A stretch of DNA of 64,000 nt from CAZPRY01 sp964589175 (GCA_964589175.1 CAZPRY010000002.1:124001-188000), one strand, 5' to 3'; shown: positions 32,001-38,425, counted from the stretch's first letter. A program made the numbers and translations. The notes: generated by a model not told the origin, from the letters alone.

Positions 32001-33735
32001 CCCGGCTGCCGATGCGAACGGGCAGACCGAAATAACCGTGAGCGTCACGGATAACGGCGATGGAAACATGCAGGATAAGCTGACGAAAACCCGTACCTTC
32101 ATCGCCATTGTCGAACCGGTAAACGACGCGCCCGCGATTTCGATGATTCCTGATCAAACTACGGATGAATTCGAGCGCACCGGTGTGATTCACTTTTCCG
32201 TGAGCGATATCGATAATGATGTCAGTGCCCTCTCCATTACGGCCGTTTCCGGTGATCCGGCAGTCGTGCCGCAGGATAGCGTCCAAATCACCGGCAGCGG
32301 TACCGATTGCGCGCTCATCATTTGTCCGGCATACAATCAATTTGGGTATGTGCCCGTGTCCGTGACGGTGAGCGACGGGCAGCTCAGCACCGAGGAAAGC
32401 TTCATCCTGACCGTTAATCGCATCAACGATCCGCCGGTGGTCATGACCTCTTCGGATTCGGCGGGGGTGGATTTCGACGAAGACGGCGAAGCGGCGATTT
32501 TCCTGGATTCGCTGATCACCGATCCGGACAATGAATTCTGGGAACTGGTATGGCAGGTGTACATCCTGAATGTCCAGGTGTTCGGCGATGATGGCGGTAT
32601 GTCTTCATCTATCCAGAACGGCCCGTCGGTGAAAGGCCATTCGGCTGCCGCGGGCAAGAAGACCGGTAACGCGGTGTTAAGCCAATTGACACTCGACGAT
32701 TACGGTGTTGAGGTCGTTGTGGACACCGTTAACCGAAAACTGGATGTACTTGCGCCGCAAAATTTCTCCGGTCTGATCGATGTGCTGCTGACGGCCACCG
32801 ATCCCGCCGGTCTGTCCGATAGCCTGCGTTTGTCCATCCGCATTCTACCGGTTAACGATCCGCCGGTTTTCGTTGCGGCGATTCCCGATGCCGACTGGAA
32901 CGAAGATCAGCAGATCAGTCTGTCGATCGCGAACTGGCAATCGTCCGTTTTCGACATCGATAACCGTTTTGATGAACTGACCTGGAAGATCGCGAACGGC
33001 AAACACAATACCGGCACGATCAGTGCCGGCAAGCTCCTGATTACACCGGACCGGGACTGGAACGGGGAGGATACGCTTAAAATCATTGTATCGGATGGTG
33101 AGTATGAAGATACCACCATGATCAAGCTCTCGGTTCTGCCGGTCAACGATGCACCCTATGATTTTGCGCTGCTGACGCCGGCCGACGCCGATACATTCCG
33201 CAACCAGGATCTGCGCAGTATAAATTTCAATTGGGAGCCGGCGCTGGATATTGACGGCGATCCGGTCTCCTATACTTTCTACCTGTCAGGGCCCGAACTC
33301 GATACTGTGCTCGTGGGGCTGGAAGAAGCCGAACTGGAGTTTGACGGTCGAAATTCGGTCTTCTACGGCGAAACGTACACCTGGTACGCCGAAGCCAGCG
33401 ACGGCATCGAAACTGTTCGTTCGCTTGGCTTGAGCAAACTGGTGATCACAGTACCGCAAAAGTTCATGCTGTCCCAGAATTATCCGAATCCCTTCAATCC
33501 GCTGACGACCATACGCTACGAATTGCCGCAGGCGACCCGGGTGCGGGTGGATGTTTACAACATGCTCGGCCAGCACCTCCGGACGCTGCTGAATACCGAT
33601 CAGCGCGCCGGGTATTACAGCGTCGATTGGGATGGACGCAACCTGAACGGGGTTGATATGGCGAGCGGAGTCTATTTCCTTGTACTCCGCACTCCGGAAT
33701 ATGGTAAAGTGAAAAAAATGGTACTGGTTAGATAG
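20032..33735 (+). CDS. Giant secreted repeat protein (4567 aa) with PKD, alpha-toroid, cadherin/Ig-like repeats and C-terminal sorting domain
   Basis: The start at 20032 is fixed by AAGGAG eight bases upstream and by a signal peptide (MRKFTTGIATYLFLVCFLSNH). An open frame upstream to 19813 is not coding. Domains in order: an N-terminal beta region (about 60-208), two PKD domains (210-297, 301-398), an alpha-toroid like the upstream protein (404-780), two more PKD domains (782-975), a CARDB-like domain (975-1090), cadherin/CSPG-like units (1090-1710), seven 110-residue units (1710-2479), eight He_PIG-like units of about 88 residues (2480-3182), then about eight degenerate IADITIDEDA-type units. 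Last come an FN3-like segment and a FlgD-type sorting domain (QNYPNPFNP, about 4476-4567). It is probably exported by a type IX-like route and cell-surface attached. The cadherin-like repeats point to calcium-stiffened adhesion; ligand unknown. Confidence 0.9.
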   Translation: MRKFTTGIATYLFLVCFLSNHLSAEISGDTFQSQAEQIYRSYQSSPVPEPQKLEPVGEFYLADPEEVYLMSTTKGASQSVTIWDPQGRTTPPTSNLCTWGYQNMVVDKSASVTIAEASVINSIAFQCYYTGTGGTWTVYLNGNQIGSAANPTSVTSCDAGAESWPLIIMIDDANALNTHWNSGGANTLTVKSSSTIYLSYLGATISYETDLHAEFSLASKKVAVGTEISVNGSASYSDTDQDIVSYSWNFNDGTTVNGVTASHAYTTAGLYTIVLTITDENSKSAARNESIFVYDPGLPKVDMKVATMPSYSQSITYANAVINEPIEAWAKVAGGTAPYFYEIEFGDGTGTSGATNDPSFLGYSHTYTSSGSKYMTLTVIDKSGNSESKEAVIRVYQEATQNIEVNIAIEKALLFLYKNQSASGNWHDTGEYGVAATGLSILAFQENGHLPTNDPEIDVYAQTAKDGLDWLLTQSNNTVTSISTQTDGNPDANGNGKGALLYNNTYANACGLLGIIGGFRSVADAQAYSITSGAFNGMSVYDVICDATDQLYYCQGDGSNKGAWQYSVNTSASGSYDGSAQQWPVLVLKAFEDSWGMTIPSWVRDNIKYAFQKLQNSEGGCGYGSSSSWVNTAKTGGMLVAYSLTGSGLGDSEVDKGYSYLGKYWLNAPDSYGTNGGWGSDLYAMYGIKKGLQLQGVETVILPSKSQRVWYDDLSAWLLGDDTTLPSDYATSYRSDGYAFGQKSDGSWSSSNGYVSSGVGVPTTTAHGILILTNAVTQPLPVAVVSTIGDQPEDTGFQIDGSRSYHMNQDKSLVEWLWDWDADDGLDWNNPDGRGQRPTNSGYASAGTYTITLRVKDDSDSPLYATKTVTVNVTAGNHPPVAVAIPQSQLPSYAGRVGAQIILNASDSYDPDPGDQIVLYEWDTDGDGQYDDGTGVTTNMQFGAKYTGQVGLKVTDNNGAASTNTAYIDIQASYTDTYIDEFSASRILEGMTTVDLHLVFQSDPESQVDVSNALVRFFDENPFTTGNRFGDNYSVNLPVGGSATLDINLTIPTGLNRVYAYLDANQNVVEWDESNNLAYVDILYGYASDDQVTASKNSPITLNVLVNDHREDGYSPSIKSITQPGHGTTQIVNAQEGTILYTPAQDYIGADQFTYTIPTPLSGDDDATVSINVIDNDLPQIVNNTGISVENGLSAAITNARLKATDTETNDAALVFKVITAPVNGSLKKSGSSLVANKTFTQADIDNDLIIYTHSGTATNTDQFTFTVTDGDNASTSVNTFSITIGVTAQPPIVSIPAAQVINEDSELVFSDGNGNRISISDADAGNAPLQLSLNVTNGTVSLSGVAGLTFTNGDGTADANLAFIGTLTNINAALNGLVFGPTLNFHGSASIQISGDDEVAVKKGSKSTDSETISITVNAVNDAPVLDSAPTPALSAINEDNFTSGGNTVAEMVVDGSITDPDGEAVEAIAVVSVDNTNGDWQYSTNGGSSWLPFASQSKGTVSKSKTPTPGLGREKEPQNSVVMGGVVDLLTTARLLDSNHKIRFVPNANYNATANLTFKAWDKTSGAPGGTADASSGGGGSTFSSNSDAAAITVNPIADTPSLTNASTWEDVQTTAGLVISRNVSDGAEVTHFKIISFSGGALFQNDGTSTLAVGDFITFAQGNAGLKFTPAQNAVANGMVTIRAATAANDAGLGGDNASATVTITAVNDEPSFTKGADQDVLEDTGTKTVNGWATNLSRGPADESAQTLVFTVTNDNNDLFAIRPAISASGTLTFTPANNINGSAIVSVVLMDNGGTANGGDDASPTQTFTITITTVNDEPSFTKGADQEVLEDAGAQTINSWATNLSKGPANESGQTLGFIVSSDNNALFTAQPAIDATGKLTYTAAGNANGTATVSVVLKDNGGTANGGDDSSPAQTFTITITNINDEPSFTKGADQEVAEDAGAQTVSGWATNLSRGPANEDGQALSFIVTNKHADLFAVQPALAANGTLTYTPANDANGADTLTVVLKDNGGTANGGDDTYAPQNFIITILSVNDEPSFVKGANQEILEDAGAQAVNNWATNLSKGPADENGQTLAFELSNDANALFAVQPSIDATGKLSYTPKDDANGLAIVTVFLKDNGGIANSGDDTSPAQTFTISVTPVNDVPSFTKGADLQVKEDSGMQTVNGWATNLSKGPADENGQTLTFAVANNNNNLFAIQPAIDANGTLKYTTATATNGAAEVTVTLKDDGGTANGGDDESDAQTFTITVQAVNDAPTIDTVTDQVITEDCPTQMIRLTGLSDGDADLVQNLTVKATSSNIYVIPTPTVVYNQGDTTANLYMTPPKGINGSVVITVTVSDDGGTANGGDNDSWTSFNVAVIPVNDAPSINPVQDVTVLEDAAAQTVNLTGISDGDPDLNQQIEISMTTDNADLFKSLVLQYTPGAAQGAVLFTPEENANGSAAISIKLKDDGGRENGGTDSTLISFQVSVQAVNDTPALTSPLNAQAVEHELFRYTATGEDVEGGQLQFGFLNLPAWLEESKGNTVSGVPAEGCRDTLFQVVVSDGEMRDTATVRITIQSVNDAPYFTSSAAVEATEDILLAYLAAAIDPEDSTLAYKFANLPSWLSQSAANAVSGTPPEGARNTSFRIYCSDGEFSDTLEVAVTVIAVNDPPRITSAGQVEATEDINFSYTLLAQDPDSPNLIYRFESVPGWLTVRETVKLIGRPLEGDPDASFRAIVSDGEFEDTLDVFIAVTAVNDPPVFTSSGLLEATEDIEFVYTVVAVDPEDSTLTYQFSDLPSWLQQTGPGTVKGTPAEGVRDTSFSILVSDGELSTALIVTIKAIAVNDAPYFTSAASIQASENQPFAYTAEAADPEHSTLSYSFSDLASWMSAAGQNVSGTPPEGTRTGTFMAYVSDGEMGDTLQVTVNVQSVNDAPYFTCVGFVEATEDIPFTFTVTAEDLEGATLSYEFSGLPAWLAIEGSNTVAGTPREGQSDTSFTIVVSDGVNSATMTIMINVRPVNDPPVFSEETEQLYALENVNFEFTAHAEDPDNSELTYTFMSLPGWLSINGAGQLSGVPLAGAPNVSFTAIASDGEFSDTLQVKIIIRGQNEALVITSSAVATAVEDETFHYTATANRLNKAAIAYSFVNLSSWLQAAADSVFGTPREGVLNGAFRVIASDGELADTLDVTIQVTPVNDAPVTTPLPRQIIYTYGSFEPILLDRYVSDVDNPDAQMKWTASGSQNLNIVIDDFRRATVTRKVEGWTGTETVTFTVKDPGDSTAQAAGTFTVLAANPPSMDVIGDITIIEDVPKSLFLTGLNPGVTTAAKGLSISAFSFDTDLLPHPQVNYNFPDNVAELRLINTYNQNGETKVRLTMDNGLQENNIFTIDFNVSVIPANDPPTMDNPANQIIEIDADTQYVQITGIGPGAENEYQTLSLSVNSNNHALIEFLRASLNQGATKGLNGTKSNQLGVVKYLPTRGMDGLALITLALSDNEQVNSLTQESFFIAVNALEPWMDPLADITIDEDESLVNVPLTGISGGVWEIVRNMELLFFTNKNELISSTVLDYTYGSSSGNLAIIPRQNKNGKASIAVMLKVTSISGKIKTFTRLFSLNIVPINDPPNLDAIADISILEDAGNSTLTLTGINTGAPNEVQTLTLSAISNNTSLISNPVIDYESGSTNSVLQYAPLKDQNGHVEITVYVNDGGLENNITQRTFAINVQAVNDAPTLDKLYNLPLESSEAARTFSIPLTGISTGAVNEPDLLSITSLSDKPTIIPIPEIVYTSPNATGELKLNIPAGAMGASMITITVNDGQALNQTINRKFSVMISSPQAPSMNSIADLTIDEDAEEQTVNLTGITGGSLAGDIQVIAVCEDTSLICGTRVIYESPREEAVLKFTPQPDQFGKVDLVVTVEQGGFESTEIFGVEVRKVNDMPTLDEINTVTILEDASGYLQTLTGIGSGAPNEYQNLTIKATAANPALFRNLSINYESPTASGGLWMIPAADANGQTEITVSVTDNGDGNMQDKLTKTRTFIAIVEPVNDAPAISMIPDQTTDEFERTGVIHFSVSDIDNDVSALSITAVSGDPAVVPQDSVQITGSGTDCALIICPAYNQFGYVPVSVTVSDGQLSTEESFILTVNRINDPPVVMTSSDSAGVDFDEDGEAAIFLDSLITDPDNEFWELVWQVYILNVQVFGDDGGMSSSIQNGPSVKGHSAAAGKKTGNAVLSQLTLDDYGVEVVVDTVNRKLDVLAPQNFSGLIDVLLTATDPAGLSDSLRLSIRILPVNDPPVFVAAIPDADWNEDQQISLSIANWQSSVFDIDNRFDELTWKIANGKHNTGTISAGKLLITPDRDWNGEDTLKIIVSDGEYEDTTMIKLSVLPVNDAPYDFALLTPADADTFRNQDLRSINFNWEPALDIDGDPVSYTFYLSGPELDTVLVGLEEAELEFDGRNSVFYGETYTWYAEASDGIETVRSLGLSKLVITVPQKFMLSQNYPNPFNPLTTIRYELPQATRVRVDVYNMLGQHLRTLLNTDQRAGYYSVDWDGRNLNGVDMASGVYFLVLRTPEYGKVKKMVLVR
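25159..27468 (+). repeat. Seven in-phase 330-bp repeats inside the giant gene
   Basis: Each unit begins with a VND/IND-type turn (codons at 25159, 25489, 25819, 26149, 26479, 26809 and 27139) and is exactly 330 bp (110 residues) long. The first five are close copies that share FTKGADQ, GWATNLS and GGTANGGDD-type segments. The last two are more diverged. Constant length without indels suggests a rigid, stacked module and recent amplification. Confidence 0.9.
27469..29577 (+). repeat. Eight He_PIG-like repeats of about 264 bp inside the giant gene
   Basis: Unit starts lie at 27469, 27733, 27997, 28261, 28525, 28786, 29050 and about 29317, with a period of 261-267 bp. Each unit of about 88 residues carries a LP(S/A)WL motif, a (V)SGTP.EG turn and VSDGE.(S/R)DT, typical of putative Ig (He_PIG) domains. 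Confidence 0.88.
29878..32121 (+). repeat. Degenerate repeats of about 100-110 residues in the giant gene
   Basis: About seven units start near 29878, 30190, 30532, 30850, 31165, 31495 and 31792. Each carries a version of D.IADITI.EDA, LTGI..GA.NE and a closing TV.V.DNG-type strand. They resemble the 330-bp family but differ more in sequence and length. Confidence 0.7.
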
Positions 33736-33746
33736 GGAGTGAAACC

Positions 33747-35627
33747 ATGAAAACGAGCAAATCCCAAATAGCGTTTGTCTGTCTCATTCTCCTATTTGCC
33801 TTTGTTGCAACCGGGTGGGCCGTCGAAAAGATGGAGCAGAATACCGCGCAAAAATCCGGTGGTCTTTCGTCTATTCGACTGCCGTACTATTTCAAGAAGT
33901 TATATTACGGGATCGGCTTCGGTCCGGTGATCGGCGGAAGCGGCAGCAACCCCTTCCGTTTCCAATCCGTGGCTTTTATCCGGCACCCGCTCTACCATTT
34001 TGTGCAGGGCGAACTGGCCCTGGGACTCAACGGGCTATCGAGCGGAACGGCCGACCGGATCAGCCTGAATCGTTTCGACTATAAAGTCCTGGTCGGTTTG
34101 GAAAACCTGTACAATTTCGATGTCTGGAAACCCTATGCCTACCTGGGGCTGGGACAGAGCCGCTATAATATCTGGGTGCCGGATTTCTACGGCCCGAAAT
34201 ACAAGGGCAATATGGCTTATGTTCCTTTCGGGATCGGCACCTATTTCCGTTTTCAGGACCTGGTAGCGTTTGACGCGAGCATCGGCTACAATGTTTTTTT
34301 GAAACGCAAAGCGGACTACGCCCAGCACGGCCCCAAAGGATACTTAACGCTGCAGGTTGGGGTTTCCCTGGTCGGTTCGCGTGATCTCAGCGATTGGGAC
34401 AAAGACGGCCTGATCTACCGGGATGAGAGGCTGAACCACAGCAATCCGCGCAATCCCGACAGCGATATGGACGAGCTGAACGATCGCGATGAAGTGCTCG
34501 TGTTCAACACCAATCCCAACAAGCCGGACAGTGATGAGGACGGTATTTTAGACAATCTCGAAGTGCAGAGTTACCACACTGATCCTAATTCGGCCGACAC
34601 CGACGCCGACGGACTGACCGATGCAAAGGAACTGTTTACTTATTCTACCGATCCCCTGAAAGCGGATTCAGATAACGATCAGCTCAATGATTACGTCGAG
34701 CTGGAACAGTACCGGACGGATCCATTGAAAGCCGACACGGACGCCGACAGCCTGAACGACTACATTGAAGTGATGCAGTATAAAACCGATCCGAAAAAGC
34801 AGGATAGCGATGACGGCGGCATCAAGGATTTCGCCGAAATAAGTCGCGGCAGCGATCCGCTGGACGGTTCGGATGACATTCTCCCGAAAGGCAAACCGAT
34901 CGTTCTGGCGGGGATTTTCTTCGAGTACAAGAGCGCCCGCATCGACACCGCCGCCTCCCAGGTGCTGAAGAAGGTTGCCGAAAGTCTCACAGCGCATCCC
35001 GAAATCCGGGTAGAGATTCAGGGCCATACGGACAACGTCGGCAGCCGGCGCTACAATTTGAAATTGAGCAACGACCGTGCGGAGGCTGTCGAAACGTACC
35101 TGATCCGGCTCAGCGTGCCGGCGGAGTGCCTGCGTCATGCCGGCCTCGGTTTTGATTTTCCGCGGGCGGATAACGCCACCGAAGAGGGGCGCAGTCTGAA
35201 CCGCCGCATCGAGTTCGTGCGCCTGGATACCCTGGTTAAAGTTGAAAAACCGATTACAGCGCTTCAAACTCTCGATCTGAAAACCGGTGAAGCGCTGGTA
35301 CTCGAAGGCGTCTATTTTGACTACAAAAGCACCGCGATCAATGAACCCTCCCGCCAGGTCCTGGCCAATGTCGTCAGGTATCTGCAGGACAATCCCGGGA
35401 TCGTGGCCGAAATACAGGGGCATTCCGATATGGTCGGCAGCCGCGCCTACAATCTCACTTTAAGTACGCAGCGCGCCGAAGCGGTCAGGGATTATCTCGT
35501 AGCCCGAGGCCTTGATGCCGCCCGGCTGCAGGCCAGGGGTTATGCCTTCGATAAGCCCCGCGCCGTCAACGATACGCCGCAAGGCCGCCAGCTGAACCGC
35601 CGCATCGAATTGGTGAGATTGGAGTAA
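33747..35627 (+). CDS. OmpA-family protein with beta-barrel, TSP3 repeats and two OmpA peptidoglycan-binding domains
   Basis: A 626-residue protein. The signal peptide is followed by a putative eight-strand barrel (about 30-210). Next come thrombospondin type 3 calcium-binding repeats (about 212-375) with motifs such as DWDKDGL, PDSDEDGILD and ADTDADGLTD. Then there are two complete OmpA C-terminal domains (about 382-495 and 515-626). Each keeps the diaminopimelate-binding pattern, GHTDNVGSRRYNLKLSNDRA and GHSDMVGSRAYNLTLSTQRA. A tandem pair is unusual. The ATG follows the giant gene by 11 bases with GGGAG, so the two are co-expressed. It may serve as the cell-wall anchor for the giant protein. 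Confidence 0.92.
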   Translation: MKTSKSQIAFVCLILLFAFVATGWAVEKMEQNTAQKSGGLSSIRLPYYFKKLYYGIGFGPVIGGSGSNPFRFQSVAFIRHPLYHFVQGELALGLNGLSSGTADRISLNRFDYKVLVGLENLYNFDVWKPYAYLGLGQSRYNIWVPDFYGPKYKGNMAYVPFGIGTYFRFQDLVAFDASIGYNVFLKRKADYAQHGPKGYLTLQVGVSLVGSRDLSDWDKDGLIYRDERLNHSNPRNPDSDMDELNDRDEVLVFNTNPNKPDSDEDGILDNLEVQSYHTDPNSADTDADGLTDAKELFTYSTDPLKADSDNDQLNDYVELEQYRTDPLKADTDADSLNDYIEVMQYKTDPKKQDSDDGGIKDFAEISRGSDPLDGSDDILPKGKPIVLAGIFFEYKSARIDTAASQVLKKVAESLTAHPEIRVEIQGHTDNVGSRRYNLKLSNDRAEAVETYLIRLSVPAECLRHAGLGFDFPRADNATEEGRSLNRRIEFVRLDTLVKVEKPITALQTLDLKTGEALVLEGVYFDYKSTAINEPSRQVLANVVRYLQDNPGIVAEIQGHSDMVGSRAYNLTLSTQRAEAVRDYLVARGLDAARLQARGYAFDKPRAVNDTPQGRQLNRRIELVRLE

Positions 35628-35663
35628 TCCAACGATCAAATCAATCTCTAAAATTTAATATGA

Positions 35664-35686
35664 AAAGCCGGTGATAAACCGGCTTT
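35664..35686 (+). terminator. Terminator after the OmpA-family gene
   Basis: A perfect 9-bp stem (AAAGCCGGT with ACCGGCTTT) closes a 5-base loop and is followed by CCTGTTTTG. It ends the 17.9-35.6 kb surface locus. Confidence 0.75.
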
Positions 35687-35921
35687 CCTGTTTTGCGTCT
35701 GAATCCAGCGCCGGCCGTTGTCTATTGATTGGGCTGGAAAGATATGCTTGGTTTCGCCGGGATACCGTCCAGTCGGATAAAGCATCCTGGTTCATCGCTC
35801 AGAAAGTGCTTCCGCGCTGACGGTTCTTAGTTCTCAGGAATTCAAATTAATAATTGCATCTGTTGGCGTAATCTCGTATCATTGTTCAAACGTATGGTAA
35901 CGATCAGAACAGGAGCGCGAT

Positions 35922-36035
35922 ATGCCGCAGTCTTTATATTTTGAAACCATGATGGGGCCGATGGTACCGAGTCGCGGGAAAGGGCGCTCCGGCTTTGACC
36001 CGATGCAAAACCCGGCAAGATTCAAGGTAAATTAA
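35922..36035 (+). CDS. Possible small ORF (37 aa)
   Basis: An ATG with a well-placed AGGAG opens a 37-residue frame (MPQSLYFETMMGPMVPSRGK and on). No family is recognised and there is no signal or membrane segment. It ends 21 bases before the porin start. It could be a small gene, a leader, or chance. Confidence 0.25.
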   Translation: MPQSLYFETMMGPMVPSRGKGRSGFDPMQNPARFKVN

Positions 36036-36056
36036 AATGCTGCCCGTGAGATTACT

Positions 36057-37334
36057 ATGATGAAATATATTTTTGGGGTTTTCCTGATCATTTCAGTTGC
36101 GCTTAACGCCCAGCCAATCGATACGACTCAGGTTAAAAATATTCACAAAATGGAATCACAGATCGATTCACTGCGCAAGACAATCCGATCGATGGACAAT
36201 GAATTGCAGCTGATTAAACAAAATATGGTGGAAGGCAAATCGGATGTTGATGAGTTGATCGCTTTGCTTAATGACGAAGATGTGGAATCTGTGAGTGTGG
36301 ATTCCCGTTCACGACGCAAACGGGTGGATGCTCTTTTAAAAGCAATCACTGAACAGCCGGGCCAGCTTCGATTTAATGGCGGCACAACGACTATTCTGCA
36401 AAGCGGGTCGGATGATCACCAAAGACATACTACCGGCGCCGGGTCGTTTGACATTTACGCGCATACCGCCTTTGGTCCGAACACCCTGTTGTTTTTCGAT
36501 TTTGAAGCAATTGGCGGCGATGGCCCCGATGAATTTTATCCCAACTTTGCCGGCTTGAACAGCGACGCCGGTTCCACGCGGGACAAAGATGGGGTTGATC
36601 GTCTGACCGTTCTGGAAGCCTGGGCTGAATTCACGATGTTGAATAAAATAGTGACCGTAACCGCCGGTAAAATCGACATGACCAACTATTTTGACAACAA
36701 TGCTTCGGCCAACGATGAGACAATGCAATTTATCAGCGGCGCTTTTGTGAACAGCGCCGCCTTCGCCGTGCCCGTCAATTCACCCGGCGTGCGCCTGCGC
36801 AGCACGCTGTACAATCGCTTTCATCTCCAGGCCGGTCTTGCCAGCGTAAATAATCCCGGCAGTGATTTATTGGAAGACATTTATAAAATAGCAAGTCTTG
36901 GATTCACGCTTTTCCCCGCCTCCGATTTTGAATCCAATTTCCGGTTTTACACCTACCGGAATCCTTTGGCTGACGACGCAACGGGTTGGGGCATCAGTTT
37001 TGACAAGGTCACTTTTGGTGTTTATAACATCTTCGCCCGTTACGGTCAAAATGACGCTGAAATGGCGGAGTACTGGGGCCTCAAATCCGCCTGGAGCATC
37101 GGAACACGCTTTGTTAAACAAATTTCCGGACAGACCACCGCACTGGGGTTGGCTTTTGGAGAGAACAATCCCCATCTGAAGAATCTGAAGAATGAACAGA
37201 TCCTGGAAATATATGCCCGCCGTCAGTTCAATAAATGGATGCATCTGTCGCCCCATTTGCAAATCGTTTGGAACGCAAACGGCAGCTCGGCACAGCTGAT
37301 AATTTTTGGTATCAGAACCCATTTCAACTTTTAA
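36057..37334 (+). CDS. OprB-like carbohydrate-type porin with N-terminal coiled coil
   Basis: A 425-residue outer-membrane protein. A signal peptide (MMKYIFGVFLIISVALNA) is followed by a coiled coil (about 25-75; MESQIDSLRKTIRSMDNELQ). A 16-18-strand beta barrel follows, with segments like LTVLEAWAEF, VTVTAGKIDMTNYFDNN and a C-terminal GIRTHFNF ending in Phe. This order (coiled coil, then OprB-like barrel) is seen in porins that may bind the cell wall. Substrate unknown. A second ATG follows directly at 36060. Single gene. Confidence 0.82.
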   Translation: MMKYIFGVFLIISVALNAQPIDTTQVKNIHKMESQIDSLRKTIRSMDNELQLIKQNMVEGKSDVDELIALLNDEDVESVSVDSRSRRKRVDALLKAITEQPGQLRFNGGTTTILQSGSDDHQRHTTGAGSFDIYAHTAFGPNTLLFFDFEAIGGDGPDEFYPNFAGLNSDAGSTRDKDGVDRLTVLEAWAEFTMLNKIVTVTAGKIDMTNYFDNNASANDETMQFISGAFVNSAAFAVPVNSPGVRLRSTLYNRFHLQAGLASVNNPGSDLLEDIYKIASLGFTLFPASDFESNFRFYTYRNPLADDATGWGISFDKVTFGVYNIFARYGQNDAEMAEYWGLKSAWSIGTRFVKQISGQTTALGLAFGENNPHLKNLKNEQILEIYARRQFNKWMHLSPHLQIVWNANGSSAQLIIFGIRTHFNF

Positions 37335-37536
37335 ATTAAGTGATAGAATTATGAGAGATATTGGTGAAATTAGAATAGAACAGTTTTTAACACGATGAAT
37401 GAATCAGAAGAAGCAATCGCCCCCGGTCAACAATGCCTGCGTTAAAAAACAATCCCCAAACCTGCCCAAAGCGCGGCCCGAAGAAAGCCGCAGGCTACGT
37501 CCGCCTGATCGCCTGAAAGGCAGGATGGATTAAAAT

Positions 37537-37950
37537 ATGCTTAAAATCCCTCTCAACGAAATTGAACTCACGGCGGTCCGCTCGCAGGGGCCCGGCGGAC
37601 AAAATGTCAATAAAGTATCCACAGCCATTCATTTGCGGTTTGACATCATGAATTCTTCCTTACCGGAACAGGTTAAACAACGTCTTATGAATTTGAACGA
37701 TAGCCGTATTACTAAGGACGGCACACTTATTATCAAGGCTAAAGAAGAACGAAGTCAGAAGAAAAACAAAGAAGTCGCCCTTGATCGATTAAAAGAACTG
37801 ATAAAAAGTGTAGCATCTGAACCCAAAAAGCACACAGCGACAAAGCCTACGGTCAGTTCGCGGATTAAACGCCTTGAGAATAAATCCAGGCATGGGCAGA
37901 AAAAAGCACTGCGGGGAAAAGTTGATGATATACAGAAACCCGAAATGTAA
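37537..37950 (+). CDS. arfB: Peptidyl-tRNA hydrolase ArfB (ribosome rescue)
   Basis: A 137-residue release-factor-like protein with the catalytic GGQ motif in VRSQGPGGQNVNKVSTA. A basic C-terminal tail (KRLENKSRHGQKKALRGK) enters the empty mRNA channel of stalled ribosomes in known ArfB/YaeJ proteins. It would hydrolyse peptidyl-tRNA on non-stop ribosomes. Length and domain order are typical. GGATGG lies upstream of the ATG. Confidence 0.95.
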   Translation: MLKIPLNEIELTAVRSQGPGGQNVNKVSTAIHLRFDIMNSSLPEQVKQRLMNLNDSRITKDGTLIIKAKEERSQKKNKEVALDRLKELIKSVASEPKKHTATKPTVSSRIKRLENKSRHGQKKALRGKVDDIQKPEM

Positions 37951-38004
37951 TTTGTCTGCGATGTGACATAGATATCGACAGGTAATCATACTTGGGAGGA
38001 ACCG

Positions 38005-38367
38005 ATGCAAAGAAGCGTAAAACGAGTTCTCTTCTGGACTCCGAGGGTTATGTGCATTCTTTTCGCGCTGTTTTTGAGTCTGTTTGCCATGGATGTATTC
38101 GGTGAAGGTTATGGCTTCCGGGAAACAATTCTTGCTCTCCTGATCCACCTGGCCCCGGTCTACCTTGTGCTTATTGTATTGATCATAGCGTGGCGCTGGG
38201 AATGGATTGGGGCGATCCTGTTCAACGCTTTCGCGGTGTTTTACCTGGTATCGGCCTGGGGGCGATTCCACTGGAGCGCTTATCTGGCGATTTCCGGACC
38301 GCTGGTCCTGGTGGGTGTTCTTTTTCTGTTCAACTGGATTTATAGAGCCCAACTGCGAATGCTATAG
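38005..38367 (+). CDS. Small four-helix membrane protein of unknown function
   Basis: A 120-residue integral membrane protein with four hydrophobic segments (about 14-30, 40-58, 64-84, 92-112) and the motif WRWEWIGAILF. Similar small proteins are common in FCB and Firmicutes genomes without known function. GGAGG lies 6 bases before the ATG. It sits between arfB and an MFS gene in the same orientation. Confidence 0.65.
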   Translation: MQRSVKRVLFWTPRVMCILFALFLSLFAMDVFGEGYGFRETILALLIHLAPVYLVLIVLIIAWRWEWIGAILFNAFAVFYLVSAWGRFHWSAYLAISGPLVLVGVLFLFNWIYRAQLRML

Positions 38368-38425
38368 TTGAAGCCTGACAATATGAATTAACCTTACTCT
38401 TTCAACCGGCAGGAGGTTTTATCTT

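Larger units (their letters stand above)
35628..36056. other. Intergenic stretch between OmpA and porin genes
   Basis: Holds a terminator hairpin (35664-35686), a segment similar in inverted orientation to one near 17200-17260, and a possible 37-codon ORF at 35922-36035 with AGGAG six bases before its ATG. Nothing else stands out. Confidence 0.5.

Noticed and set aside
30649..32340. Minus-strand open frame of 563 codons opposite the giant gene
   Set aside because: It lies wholly within the repeat-coding region; the plus strand has a clear repeat protein, and the antisense reading shows no domain, start signal or ribosome binding site.
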